Source: a virus. Taken from it: a stretch of 64,000 nt of DNA. Shown one piece after another: positions 17,270 through 22,525 of the stretch. The position numbers and the translations under genes were made by a program. Under the pieces are notes generated by a model. The model ran no database searches. It saw only the letters and a list, made by a program, of their open reading frames with translations, and had not been told where the DNA came from. The stretch's first letter is position 1; each line of letters starts with the position of its first letter. The stretch covers positions 25,162-89,161 of IMG/VR virus record IMGVR_UViG_3300042295_000443; one strand, written 5' to 3'.

Positions 17270-17297
17270 TTATACAAATATCAGGATATAACCTGAT
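17270..17297 (-). terminator. Terminator-like hairpin
   Basis: On the minus strand a 6-bp stem (17297-17292 with 17285-17280) is followed by a short U-rich stretch. It would end the transcript of the gene finishing at 17332. A second small hairpin lies between it and the stop codon. Confidence 0.5.
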
Positions 17298-17331
17298 GAT
17301 GGGGGCCCTTGAGTAAGGCTATAACCTTAAG

Positions 17332-17964
17332 TTATTCGTTATCATAAAACATTCTTTCTGAATCTTCTGTTTGCCACTTTTCAAATCCTTCGCAGTTATA
17401 CCATTCATTACATACTAAGTAATCTGGTTTCTCTGGGAAAGCTTTAGTTACAAATGAAGGTTCAGACCATTTAATTCTGTTGTTAGGTTGTAAAGCTATC
17501 TGACCATTCTCAAGTAAAATGATATGATGACTTTTATGTTCTTTAGGATCTTCAGCTAATGTAAGATCTGTGTTAAGATCATTTGATCCCCAGTTAATAG
17601 TTCCATGGTAATTACCTTTGTAAAATTTATGGTCTTTCATATATACTTCTACAGGAGTATCATAGAGGTAAGACAAACTCATAACAGTAAAGTTATAAGA
17701 GAAGCAATTCCATAACTGTAAAAAATGAAATGGTAGATCTGGATCTGGTGTCTCTGGTTCAGTCAATAAAGCATGACTTGGTAACTTATCTCTAAGAGCT
17801 CCATTCTCTAAAAGTACCTGGAATAATGCTGCTTGCCCCGGCATACATCTTACTGATACTATTATCCCTGGAGTAAACTCTCCTTGACCTTTAGTGTGTT
17901 GGTACATGTATTCATTTCTTACAAATACTTTAAGAGGAAAGAAGTTATGTTCTATGTGTGCCAT
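17332..17964 (-). CDS. Conserved hypothetical protein, first gene of the late block
   Basis: This 210-residue protein starts from the ATG at 17964 (MAHIEHNFFPLKV). An upstream in-frame ATG at 18015 is less likely because a -7 box lies between them. It is mixed alpha/beta, with many aromatic and His residues, no signal peptide and an acidic C terminus. I recall similar proteins in crAss-like phages, but no function is known. It stands nearest the divergent control region and has its own promoter and terminator, so it may be expressed differently from the rest of the block. Confidence 0.6.
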   Translation of the reverse strand: MAHIEHNFFPLKVFVRNEYMYQHTKGQGEFTPGIIVSVRCMPGQAALFQVLLENGALRDKLPSHALLTEPETPDPDLPFHFLQLWNCFSYNFTVMSLSYLYDTPVEVYMKDHKFYKGNYHGTINWGSNDLNTDLTLAEDPKEHKSHHIILLENGQIALQPNNRIKWSEPSFVTKAFPEKPDYLVCNEWYNCEGFEKWQTEDSERMFYDNE

Positions 17965-17981
17965 AATAAATAAGTTTGTCA

Positions 17982-17989
17982 CAAATGTA
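17982..17989 (-). promoter_or_regulatory. Candidate host-type -7 box (TACATTTG)
   Basis: The minus strand shows TACATTTG, matching TAnnTTTG, ending 18 bp before the ATG at 17964. It supports the shorter start of that gene. Confidence 0.45.
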
Positions 17990-18011
17990 TAAATATTTAT
18001 AATACTATAAA

Positions 18012-18066
18012 GCATAATATAGTTTACAAAACTATACTATTTTGTAACTTATATGTTACATTATGC
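18012..18066. promoter_or_regulatory. Nested inverted repeats in the divergent control region
   Basis: Outer arms GCATAAT (18012-18018) and ATTATGC (18060-18066) enclose two perfect inverted repeats: TATAGTTT/AAACTATA around ACA (18018-18036), and TGTAAC/GTTACA around six bases (about 18043-18060). The arrangement could form a cruciform or serve as a multi-site operator. It lies between the late minus-strand block and the early plus-strand block. Confidence 0.6.
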
Positions 18067-18075
18067 ATGCATATT

Positions 18076-18160
18076 CTGGAAAAATTCATGCAGGTTATAT
18101 ACTTATAGTGGAAAATTCCCATCACTAAAACGGTTATAATCCTGTTATGGTGGAAAATTC
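18076..18160 (+). repeat. Three direct repeats with core GTGGAAAATTC
   Basis: Copies lie at 18076-18087 (CTGGAAAAATTC), 18108-18118 and 18150-18160. The last two share a longer upstream part with the pattern GGTTATA, spacer, TTATRG. Spacings of about 32 and 42 bp equal about three and four helical turns, so proteins bound at each copy would face the same side. They may be iterons of an origin or activator sites. Confidence 0.6.
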
Positions 18161-18464
18161 TTACACAAAGTTATATGGTTTTTTAGTATGTGAGATGTAG
18201 AGGTTGGGTGCTATGATACAACCCCCCGCCAAATCCTGTGGAGGTGGTACCCCCCACCAACTTGAGGAGTGTGTCATAAATTCTAGGAAATATTTTAGAA
18301 AAAAATCCTGCTGGGAAAGAAACCTAGCTGCTACAACAGGAGAGGAGAGACAAGAGGTGACATGCTATGTCTACTACATGTACTATGCTAGTGATGTGCT
18401 AGCAAGAGGAGGGAGGCAGGGTGCTATATAATAGGGGTGTGTACTATATGTATAATATAGTATA
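18161..18464. other. Intergenic region without a convincing gene
   Basis: This stretch of about 300 bases is richer in G and C than its surroundings, with C6 runs near 18220 and 18251, a small hairpin (GGTGG/CCACC near 18243-18259) and purine-rich blocks. A 75-codon frame at 18204-18431 has unphage-like codon use and no start context, and I reject it. The end carries a perfect 7-bp inverted repeat, ACTATAT/ATATAGT around GTATA (18443-18461), four bases before leader copy 1, probably promoter or operator sequence. Confidence 0.5.
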
Positions 18465-18503
18465 GCCTTCGGCAGATTATATAACAGCTTATAACTACTA
18501 TGG
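18465..18503 (+). ncRNA. Leader element copy 1
   Basis: It starts GCC-TTC-GGCAG (3-bp stem, 3-nt loop), then nine spacer bases, then ACAGCTT (18484-18490) and an ACTACT stretch. The start codon of the 30-codon gene lies at its 3' end. First of seven copies between 18.4 and 20.4 kb. Confidence 0.65.
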
Positions 18504-18592
18504 AACCAACTAAACTTTGTATCATGATTGTATATGCTGTAATAAACGGAGTAGTTACTGTTAAGGAATGGGTGTTAAATCCTAATGCTTAA
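18500..18592 (+). CDS. Leader-linked 30-residue peptide
   Basis: This 30-codon ORF (ATG 18500, TAA 18590-18592) begins inside the 3' end of leader copy 1 and ends just before a hairpin. The product is hydrophobic in the middle (IMIVYAVINGVV), consistent with a small membrane peptide. Its position between leader and terminator, like the larger genes downstream, supports it being translated. Too short for a firm call. Confidence 0.45.
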   Translation: MEPTKLCIMIVYAVINGVVTVKEWVLNPNA

Positions 18593-18598
18593 TGTTTG

Positions 18599-18620
18599 AG
18601 GGAGCTGTAATAGCTCTCTT
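18599..18620 (+). terminator. Terminator-like hairpin
   Basis: An 8-bp stem (18599-18606 with 18612-18619, one G-U pair) with loop GUAAU. The following U tract is poor, so it may pause or process rather than terminate. Leader copy 2 begins 12 bases later. Confidence 0.45.
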
Positions 18621-18632
18621 AACTATGCTTAA

Positions 18633-18671
18633 GCCTTCGGCAGATGGTACTACAGCTTATAACTGCTAAGG
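18633..18671 (+). ncRNA. Leader element copy 2
   Basis: GCC-TTC-GGCAG at 18633-18643, ACAGCTT at 18652-18658, then AACTGCTAAGG. It lies 38 bases upstream of the ATG at 18709. Confidence 0.68.
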
Positions 18672-18708
18672 ATATATTATATTTATTAACCATCTAAAAC
18701 TTAAAAAG

Positions 18709-18975
18709 ATGAGCAATGTTAAAGGATTCTTAATCAGTGTAAGTGACACTGTAAAAACAAACACTAATGGAACTGAATTCAGATCTTGCATAGTAGCCAT
18801 TGAGGGTGAAAACTATTTTGCAAAAATCTGGGAGAAATCTGTTTCCAAAGCTGTTGTTGGCAATGAGTACACTGTTGAAATGATTGTTGATGGTGAAAAC
18901 TTATGGTTAACATTGTTAACTGGTGTTACTGCAACTATTGCAACACCTAATATGCTTGCACACCTACTTAAATAA
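18709..18975 (+). CDS. Small OB-fold-like protein, paralogue of the 19806 gene
   Basis: This 88-residue protein is about 60% identical by eye to the product of 19806-20081, including RSCIV, GENYFAK, EKS, LWLT and the ATIATP motif. The alternation of beta strands (KGFLISVSD, EFRSCIVAI, NYFAKIWEK, EYTVEMIVD, ENLWLTLLTGV) suggests a five-stranded OB-like barrel, the fold of small single-stranded nucleic-acid-binding proteins. Both genes stand behind a leader element and before a hairpin, so the whole unit was duplicated. Binding to RNA or DNA is a guess. Confidence 0.65.
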   Translation: MSNVKGFLISVSDTVKTNTNGTEFRSCIVAIEGENYFAKIWEKSVSKAVVGNEYTVEMIVDGENLWLTLLTGVTATIATPNMLAHLLK

Positions 18976-18984
18976 TAGGTAGAA

Positions 18985-19015
18985 GATGACACCCTTAATT
19001 GGGTGTTATCTTTAT
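18985..19015 (+). terminator. Intrinsic terminator
   Basis: A 10-bp stem (18985-18994 with 19001-19010, one G-U pair), loop of six bases, then UUUAU. The next leader begins at 19022, only six bases further. Confidence 0.7.
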
Positions 19016-19021
19016 AGTTAA

Positions 19022-19060
19022 GCCTTCGGCAGGAAATGCTACAACTTAAAACTACTCATA
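19022..19060 (+). ncRNA. Leader element copy 3
   Basis: GCC-TTC-GGCAG at 19022-19032, then ACAACTT (19041-19047, one change from ACAGCTT) and ACTACT. The ATG at 19036 lies within this element and is not used as the start of the following gene. Confidence 0.65.
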
Positions 19061-19089
19061 GTATTAATGTTAAATTTAAACTATATATC

Positions 19090-19293
19090 ATGGACACAAC
19101 AACTGTATTACAAATTATTGCTATGCTTGAAGGTGATGCAAAATCATACATTAAACACCTTGATAATACTAATGACCCTTTTGAAACAGGGTACATTAAA
19201 GGTTATCATGATGCTTTAACAAAGCATGCCCACATGCTGCAAGAGTATATTGAACTGCAAGTAAATTATGCAGAGAATGCATTAGGGGAGTAA
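19090..19293 (+). CDS. Small helical hypothetical protein
   Basis: This 67-residue protein starts from the ATG at 19090 (MDTTTVLQII). The upstream ATG at 19036 is rejected because it lies inside leader copy 3. It is almost entirely helical (residues 5-62), with His and Glu on one face, and has the pattern GYIKGYHDALTKHAHM seen in small phage proteins of unknown role. Its TAA stop lies in the apical loop of the terminator at 19284-19304. Confidence 0.6.
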   Translation: MDTTTVLQIIAMLEGDAKSYIKHLDNTNDPFETGYIKGYHDALTKHAHMLQEYIELQVNYAENALGE

Positions 19294-19304
19294 TCCCCTT
19301 TTTT
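19284..19304 (+). terminator. Intrinsic terminator with GUAA tetraloop; stop codon in the loop
   Basis: Stem AGGGGA/TCCCCT (19284-19289 with 19294-19299) is capped by GUAA and followed by U6. The TAA stop codon at 19291-19293 lies within the GNRA tetraloop. The same hairpin occurs at 20968. Confidence 0.8.
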
Positions 19305-19330
19305 AAACTGTAATCCCTAAATTAAAATAT

Positions 19331-19435
19331 ATGTTAATAGTTATTGGAAATGTAATGTTTGTTGCTATAATAGTGTTTATTGCCCGTTGTGGCTACAAGC
19401 TAGAAAAGGCTGATGAAGAAAAGGAAAGGGCTTAG
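19331..19435 (+). CDS. Small membrane peptide (34 residues)
   Basis: This 34-codon ORF (ATG 19331, TAG 19433-19435) encodes a hydrophobic helix (VIGNVMFVAIIVFIA, about residues 4-18) followed by a charged tail (KLEKADEEKERA), a typical single-span peptide. The stop codon is the last three bases of a UUAG loop of a terminator, as in neighbouring units. No leader element precedes it; an A-rich start context does. Confidence 0.6.
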   Translation: MLIVIGNVMFVAIIVFIARCGYKLEKADEEKERA

Positions 19436-19450
19436 GCTCTTTCTTTTTTT
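19424..19450 (+). terminator. Intrinsic terminator; stop codon in the loop
   Basis: Stem GAAAGGGC/GCTCTTTC (19424-19431 with 19436-19443, one G-U), loop TTAG containing the TAG stop of the 34-residue gene, then U7. Confidence 0.78.
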
Positions 19451-19473
19451 GCTCAATCATTCATTCTTATGGA

Positions 19474-19494
19474 GTGGCTTGCGCCACACCTTTT
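19474..19494 (+). terminator. Second terminator-like hairpin
   Basis: A 5-bp GC-rich stem (GTGGC/GCCAC, 19474-19478 with 19483-19487) with loop UUGC, followed by ACC and UUUU. It lies 18 bases before leader copy 4. Confidence 0.5.
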
Positions 19495-19511
19495 ATGTCT
19501 TTCTTTCAATG

Positions 19512-19650
19512 GCCTTCGGCAGGAGTCTCTACAGCTTAGGACTTCTGTGGAGTGTGCCTTTGCCTATGAGGATAAGATGTTACACACTTATAAAGTTCTC
19601 TCTGAAAAAGAACTTGGACAACTACATAGTAATATGTGGTTGTTTTTTTT
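19512..19650 (+). ncRNA. Candidate small RNA: leader copy 4 to terminator
   Basis: Leader copy 4 (19512-19550: GCC-TTC-GGCAG, ACAGCTT at 19531-19537, ACTTCT) is followed by 67 bases and then a strong terminator (19618-19650). No convincing gene lies between; frames of 29 and 33 codons exist but run through the terminator stem, where the duplicated copy at 20150 keeps the helix, not the peptide. It is therefore probably a 139-nt RNA. Alternatively it encodes a membrane peptide of 33 residues from the ATG at 19577. Confidence 0.55.
19618..19650 (+). terminator. Intrinsic terminator with GUAA tetraloop
   Basis: An 11-bp stem (19618-19628 with 19633-19643, one U-G pair) is capped by GUAA and followed by U8. 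It is homologous to the hairpin at 20150-20186, with different end pairs and a GAAA cap there. Confidence 0.85.
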
Positions 19651-19660
19651 GGTAGTTCAA

Positions 19661-19696
19661 TGCTTGGCAGCTGCATAGTAAGTACTGTGTAGCAAA
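19661..19696 (+). repeat. Stem-loop repeat, copy A
   Basis: It contains CTTGGCAG, a 6-bp hairpin CATAGT/ACTGTG around AAGT, and the block TACTGTGTAGCAAA (19683-19696). The same block and the TTGGCA part recur at 20228-20267. Each copy lies between a terminator and a leader element. Confidence 0.55.
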
Positions 19697-19716
19697 ACTA
19701 ATTTATTCTAGATTGG

Positions 19717-19755
19717 GCCTCCGGCAGGTGCCTTTACAGCTTTCTACTGCTGTGG
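19717..19755 (+). ncRNA. Leader element copy 5
   Basis: GCC-TCC-GGCAG at 19717-19727, ACAGCTT at 19736-19742, then ACTGCTGTGG. Here ACAGC can pair with GCTGT to form a second hairpin. A further 7-bp hairpin (19764-19770 with 19776-19782) separates it from the ATG at 19806. Confidence 0.68.
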
Positions 19756-19805
19756 ATATAAGATTGTGAGAAAGCCTCACAACAAAACCAACCCCTATTT
19801 GCAAA

Positions 19806-20081
19806 ATGGAGAAAATGTTAAGAGGTACTCTTATCAGTTTTTCTAATGAGGCAAAAGCCAATGTGAATGGTACTCAGTACCGTTCTTGCATTGTCAATAT
19901 TGGAGGTGAAAATTACTTTGCAAAGCTTTGGGAGAAATCCTTGGCTAAGGCAGTAATTGGAACTGAGTACAATATTGAGGCTGTAGTAGATGGTGATAAC
20001 TTGTGGTTAACGTGCCTTACGGGCGTTAGTGCAACTATTGCTACTCCTGCTACATTCGCTGCTTTGTTAGCAGAATTGTAG
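19806..20081 (+). CDS. Small OB-fold-like protein, paralogue of the 18709 gene
   Basis: This 91-residue protein aligns along its whole length with the 88-residue product of 18709-18975, with shared LISFS, RSCIVNI, GENYFAK, LWEKS, EYNIE, DNLWLT and ATIATP. The predicted five-stranded barrel is kept, and differences fall mostly in loops and the C terminus. Retention of two diverged copies in a phage suggests different binding targets or timing. It is followed by a GAAA-capped terminator related to the one at 19618. Confidence 0.65.
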   Translation: MEKMLRGTLISFSNEAKANVNGTQYRSCIVNIGGENYFAKLWEKSLAKAVIGTEYNIEAVVDGDNLWLTCLTGVSATIATPATFAALLAEL

Positions 20082-20149
20082 GAAGTATCCTAGACTGAGT
20101 AAGACTCGGAGTGTACCACTACTTGGCAACAGAAGTGGAAAATATTAAT

Positions 20150-20186
20150 GAACTACATAGAAATATGTGGTTCATTACTTTTTTTA
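20150..20186 (+). terminator. Intrinsic terminator with GAAA tetraloop
   Basis: A perfect 10-bp stem (20150-20159 with 20164-20173, one U-G) is capped by GAAA, then ATTAC and U7. The core ten bases are identical in position to the stem at 19618, but the loop differs (GAAA against GUAA). Confidence 0.85.
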
Positions 20187-20190
20187 AACA

Positions 20191-20202
20191 GCCTTTGGCA
20201 GA
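20191..20202 (+). ncRNA. Leader element copy 6 (degenerate)
   Basis: GCC-TTT-GGCAG is present, but the downstream ACAGCTT is lost (TATACAAAAT instead). It lies directly after the terminator U run. No gene follows before the next repeat, so it may be decayed. Confidence 0.45.
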
Positions 20203-20227
20203 AAGAGTATACAAAATAAAAGATAAT

Positions 20228-20267
20228 ATTTGCCTTGGCAAGTACTAATAGGTACTGTGTAGCAAAT
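20228..20267 (+). repeat. Stem-loop repeat, copy B
   Basis: Arms ATTTGC (20228-20233) and GCAAAT (20262-20267) enclose AGTAC/GTACT and the block TACTGTGTAGCAAA shared with copy A at 19683. The outer stem is longer than in copy A, which keeps only TGC/GCA. Confidence 0.55.
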
Positions 20268-20289
20268 AGTCTATATATATACTTAACCG

Positions 20290-20330
20290 GCCTCCGGCAG
20301 GTGGGGCGTACAGCTTTCAACTTCTTTGAG
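20290..20330 (+). ncRNA. Leader element copy 7
   Basis: GCC-TCC-GGCAG at 20290-20300, ACAGCTT at 20310-20316, then AACTTCTTTGAG. It opens a structured region without a gene rather than an ORF. Confidence 0.65.
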
Positions 20331-20331
20331 T

Positions 20332-20680
20332 GTGGTTAGGCCACGGTCATCTAGACCTACTAACCACCTATGTAACTATTAAAACTAGATTATTATAACA
20401 AAGTCTCCAGCCTGTGCAACAATGTGACTTTGGTACTGATAATCAGGTAGTTATAAAATGAGATATGTGAGAAAAAGAGGAAGAATGAGATTAACTATTA
20501 ACCTATCCAAGAATTTATAGGCAGAAATAGTCAGCAGAAATGGTCTTAAAGCCTAATATTATATAGTATATAGCTAAAACAGACTTAGTATATACATTAA
20601 GAATAGTATTATCTCTTTCTATAGTTAGAGTAACATAATAACTTATTCCGGAATTAAATAAATTTAAAACTATATATACT
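20332..20680 (+). ncRNA. Gene-free stretch with structured RNA
   Basis: These 350 bases hold no convincing gene. The first third is structured: an 8-bp helix (20332-20339 with 20360-20367) encloses GGTC/GACC (20345-20348 with 20354-20357); a 7-bp helix follows (20399-20405 with 20426-20432); then CTGA/TCAG around TAA (20436-20446). The rest (20460-20680) is A-rich with only weak hairpins and probably carries the leader of the next gene. With leader copy 7 at its head this could be one small RNA of about 160-200 nt. No U-rich terminator is evident. Confidence 0.5.
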
Positions 20681-20977
20681 ATGAAAGATTTCATTCACAC
20701 AGGTTGGTGGGGACCTACATTAACTACCACTGAAGATCCTGAATTAAAAGTTATTGAAAGAGATAATGGTCATTCTTGGACTATGAACTTTTATGTTGGT
20801 CATCATTTAATTGATTGCATAAATATGGAATGGTGCCGTGGTACTAAACTAGACAAAGATGTTCTTAGACTTCCTGTGTATAGTGATGAAGGTATCTACT
20901 TAGGTAGTCTTGCTAAAAGATTAGAAGATGCAATTAATGTTATGCATCCAGAACCTATGTTTCATACAGGGGAGTAA
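20681..20977 (+). CDS. Hypothetical protein, 98 residues
   Basis: The product has several Trp and His residues in the first half (TGWWGPTLTTTED, NGHSWTMNFYVGHHLID) and a helical C-terminal half (LAKRLEDAINVMHPE). The compact mixed composition suggests a stable fold. Its stop TAA lies in the GUAA loop of the terminator at 20968-20986. No family is recognised. Confidence 0.55.
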   Translation: MKDFIHTGWWGPTLTTTEDPELKVIERDNGHSWTMNFYVGHHLIDCINMEWCRGTKLDKDVLRLPVYSDEGIYLGSLAKRLEDAINVMHPEPMFHTGE

Positions 20978-20986
20978 TCCCCTTTT
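20968..20986 (+). terminator. Intrinsic terminator with GUAA tetraloop; stop codon in the loop
   Basis: Stem AGGGGA/TCCCCT (20968-20973 with 20978-20983) and loop GUAA hold the TAA stop of the 98-residue gene, followed by UUUUA. It is the same hairpin as at 19284. The large structured RNA starts about ten bases later. Confidence 0.78.
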
Positions 20987-20995
20987 ATTTAGTAT

Positions 20996-22074
20996 TGTTG
21001 CCTTTTCTTTAACCAGGCAAGTATCCAGTAAGTTGCTGGCGTGGGACTGTCCAGTATAGTTACAAGACAGTAGGGTTTGGTCTATTTCCCTTAAAGACCA
21101 TTAAGTACACAATGTTGTTACCCTCAGAGTTTAGATACTCATGGTGTGTGCGTTAAACCTATTATAACGGTTACTAAAACAACAGGTCAGCTCTCGTGAC
21201 CAAAGGATAAACCAGTAATGGTATAAAGTGATATGTTGGTAACATATTGCGCAGGAGTAATCCTGTCTACAGAAGAGTATTGTAACTACCTACATTTTGG
21301 TGTGCTTGTGGCCTAACGGTTGATGCATAGAGATGTAGACTTTCTAACAGGTAGGAAGTTGAGACAGAAATGTCAATAGAAAGTGCAATAGGTAACAATA
21401 GTACATCTCGCCAAGATGGAAGTTGTTATTAGTGAGATGTTCTTTATGCTACTAGAAATAGTGTGTATTTACATCAAACAGTGAGTAAGCTTGGCCGCTT
21501 AAAGCAATGTGAAGTTATAACTAAGGTACTCAAAAGGTATTATGTTATATAAAGTTGGAACTACTTCACATTATTTCCTGAACCGCATTTAAACTAAAAA
21601 CTTAAAAGCAAAGAATGTTCTAGCACTTATTAGTGAAAATGCTCTTATCCTACTGCAATATGTAGGTACAGAAGACCCGCAAGGTTTATGTAAAGGGACT
21701 GATTAATATCTTAACTAGCAGTAGACATACTGTGTATCCCGTAAGGAAGTTGGTATGAAAGGAAACTTATTGCACTAATATGTAAAAGTATGATGATACT
21801 ATAAATCATTGAGCATGTTGTTTACTTATAGAAATATAAGTGTGTATGAGGAGAAGAAATTTTCCAAAAATAGCAACATGAAAGGTCAATACTCATCCTT
21901 TCAATAGTAATGCACCATTTCTACTTCACAAGGGTAGACAGTTGTAATGTATGAACGCAACACTACTAGATTTTATCACTAGAAAGATGTTACATAGGGT
22001 TTTAATTAAAGAAGACTGATAATCTTTTTTATAACCTGCCGGAAACTTACATTATAACTGAGTGCAGAGTGATA
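20996..22074 (+). ncRNA. Large structured non-coding RNA (about 1.1 kb)
   Basis: No frame of 60 codons exists on either strand, yet the sequence is dense in helices. Clear pairs: 20998-21003/21015-21020, 21046-21051/21066-21071, 21078-21083/21095-21100, 21105-21111/21145-21151, 21185-21189/21197-21201, 21231-21237/21241-21247, 21506-21515/21563-21572 (10 bp perfect), and a three-way junction closed by 21814-21820/21874-21880 with two GAAA-capped arms (21824-21841, 21850-21865). GNRA loops on the plus strand: 21215, 21257, 21367, 21455, 21831, 21856. On the minus strand these would be UUAC or UUUC, so the RNA is read from the plus strand. It resembles in scale the GOLLD and ROOL classes of phage RNAs, but I cannot assign it to a class. 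Confidence 0.72.
21905..22074 (+). repeat. 3' domain of the large RNA, repeat copy 1
   Basis: It starts TAGTAATGCACCA, then a hairpin TCTAC/GTAGA (21920-21924 with 21934-21938) with loop TTCACAAGG, then a 13-bp helix (21939-21951 with 22048-22060), and ends GAGTGCAGAG with GATA. The same order and loop recur at 22291-22414 with compensatory changes in both helices. Confidence 0.72.
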
Positions 22075-22103
22075 TTAAATAGTAACCAACTAAACTATAA
22101 TAT

Positions 22104-22256
22104 ATGATTTTTCAATTGATTGCTCAAATTATTAAAGATGCTGATAAAGTATCAAACAAGAAATTAGATAAAGCTGCTTATGCAGATTATCTCAATACTC
22201 TTTCTCTAGATGATCTACTATTCCTTAAGGATAGTTATAGTTCAGAGTTAGTATAG
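22104..22256 (+). CDS. Small helical protein (50 residues)
   Basis: This 50-codon ORF (ATG 22104, TAG 22254-22256) has normal phage codon use and A-rich start context. The product is two helices, hydrophobic at the start (IFQLIAQIIKDADKV) and acidic later (LSLDDLLFLKDSYSSELV). It lies between the two copies of the repeated RNA domain, an unusual place for a gene. A 9-bp hairpin follows. Confidence 0.6.
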   Translation: MIFQLIAQIIKDADKVSNKKLDKAAYADYLNTLSLDDLLFLKDSYSSELV

Positions 22257-22264
22257 TACTTATT

Positions 22265-22288
22265 CCTGCAAGATTAATTTCTTGTGGG
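22265..22288 (+). terminator. Hairpin after the 50-residue gene
   Basis: A 9-bp stem (22265-22273 with 22280-22288, with two wobble pairs) has a six-base A/U loop. No U run follows, so it may be a processing or stabilising hairpin rather than a terminator. Confidence 0.5.
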
Positions 22289-22290
22289 AT

Positions 22291-22525
22291 TAGTAATACA
22301 CCACTTCTCATTCCCAAGGTGAGACAGTTGTAATAGTAAGAGAGCAGGTTGCTTAGTCACACCTGCGGTAAATAATACTAAATCTTACACATTACAACTG
22401 AGTACAGAGGGATAACAAGGGTCATAACCTTGGGGCATAACTAAGAGCTAGTAAGAAGACATAGAGTTCATTTTATTATGAAAGATACAACTCTTATTAG
22501 AACAACTCTTAGTTAATGCTTTATA
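22291..22525 (+). ncRNA. Second structured RNA: repeat copy 2 plus a long hairpin
   Basis: It repeats the 3' domain of the large RNA: TAGTAATACACCA, hairpin TCTCA/TGAGA (22306-22310 with 22320-22324) with loop TTCCCAAGG, helix CAGTTGTAAT/ATTACAACTG (22325-22334 with 22391-22400) extended by GTAAGA/TCTTAC (22336-22341 with 22383-22388), and an inner 6-bp hairpin (22344-22349 with 22361-22366). Then comes CAAGG/CCTTG and a 13-bp helix (22435-22447 with 22506-22519, one bulge). The last helix ends 14 bases before the ATG of the S10-like gene, so this may double as its leader. Confidence 0.68.

Noticed and set aside
18204-18431. 75-codon plus-strand frame in the divergent control region
   Set aside because: It has poor codon match to neighbours, an odd composition and C6 runs; it lies among repeats and has no start context.
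19413-19678. Two overlapping frames of 80 and 69 codons over leader copy 4
   Set aside because: Both run through two hairpins and the leader element, which are conserved as RNA; peptide conservation is lacking in the duplicated unit.
20101-20250. Frame reading VYHY...ELHRNMW, resembling the peptide over the 19618 terminator
   Set aside because: The likeness comes from the shared terminator helix; the part after the stem differs.
18465-20330. CRISPR-like array from the regularly repeated GCCTTCGGCAG
   Set aside because: Spacing is irregular (about 80-490 bp), genes lie between copies, and no cas genes are present.
20996-22525. tRNA genes in the structured region
   Set aside because: No cloverleaf with a GTTC-type T arm and acceptor stem could be found, although several short hairpins looked similar at first.
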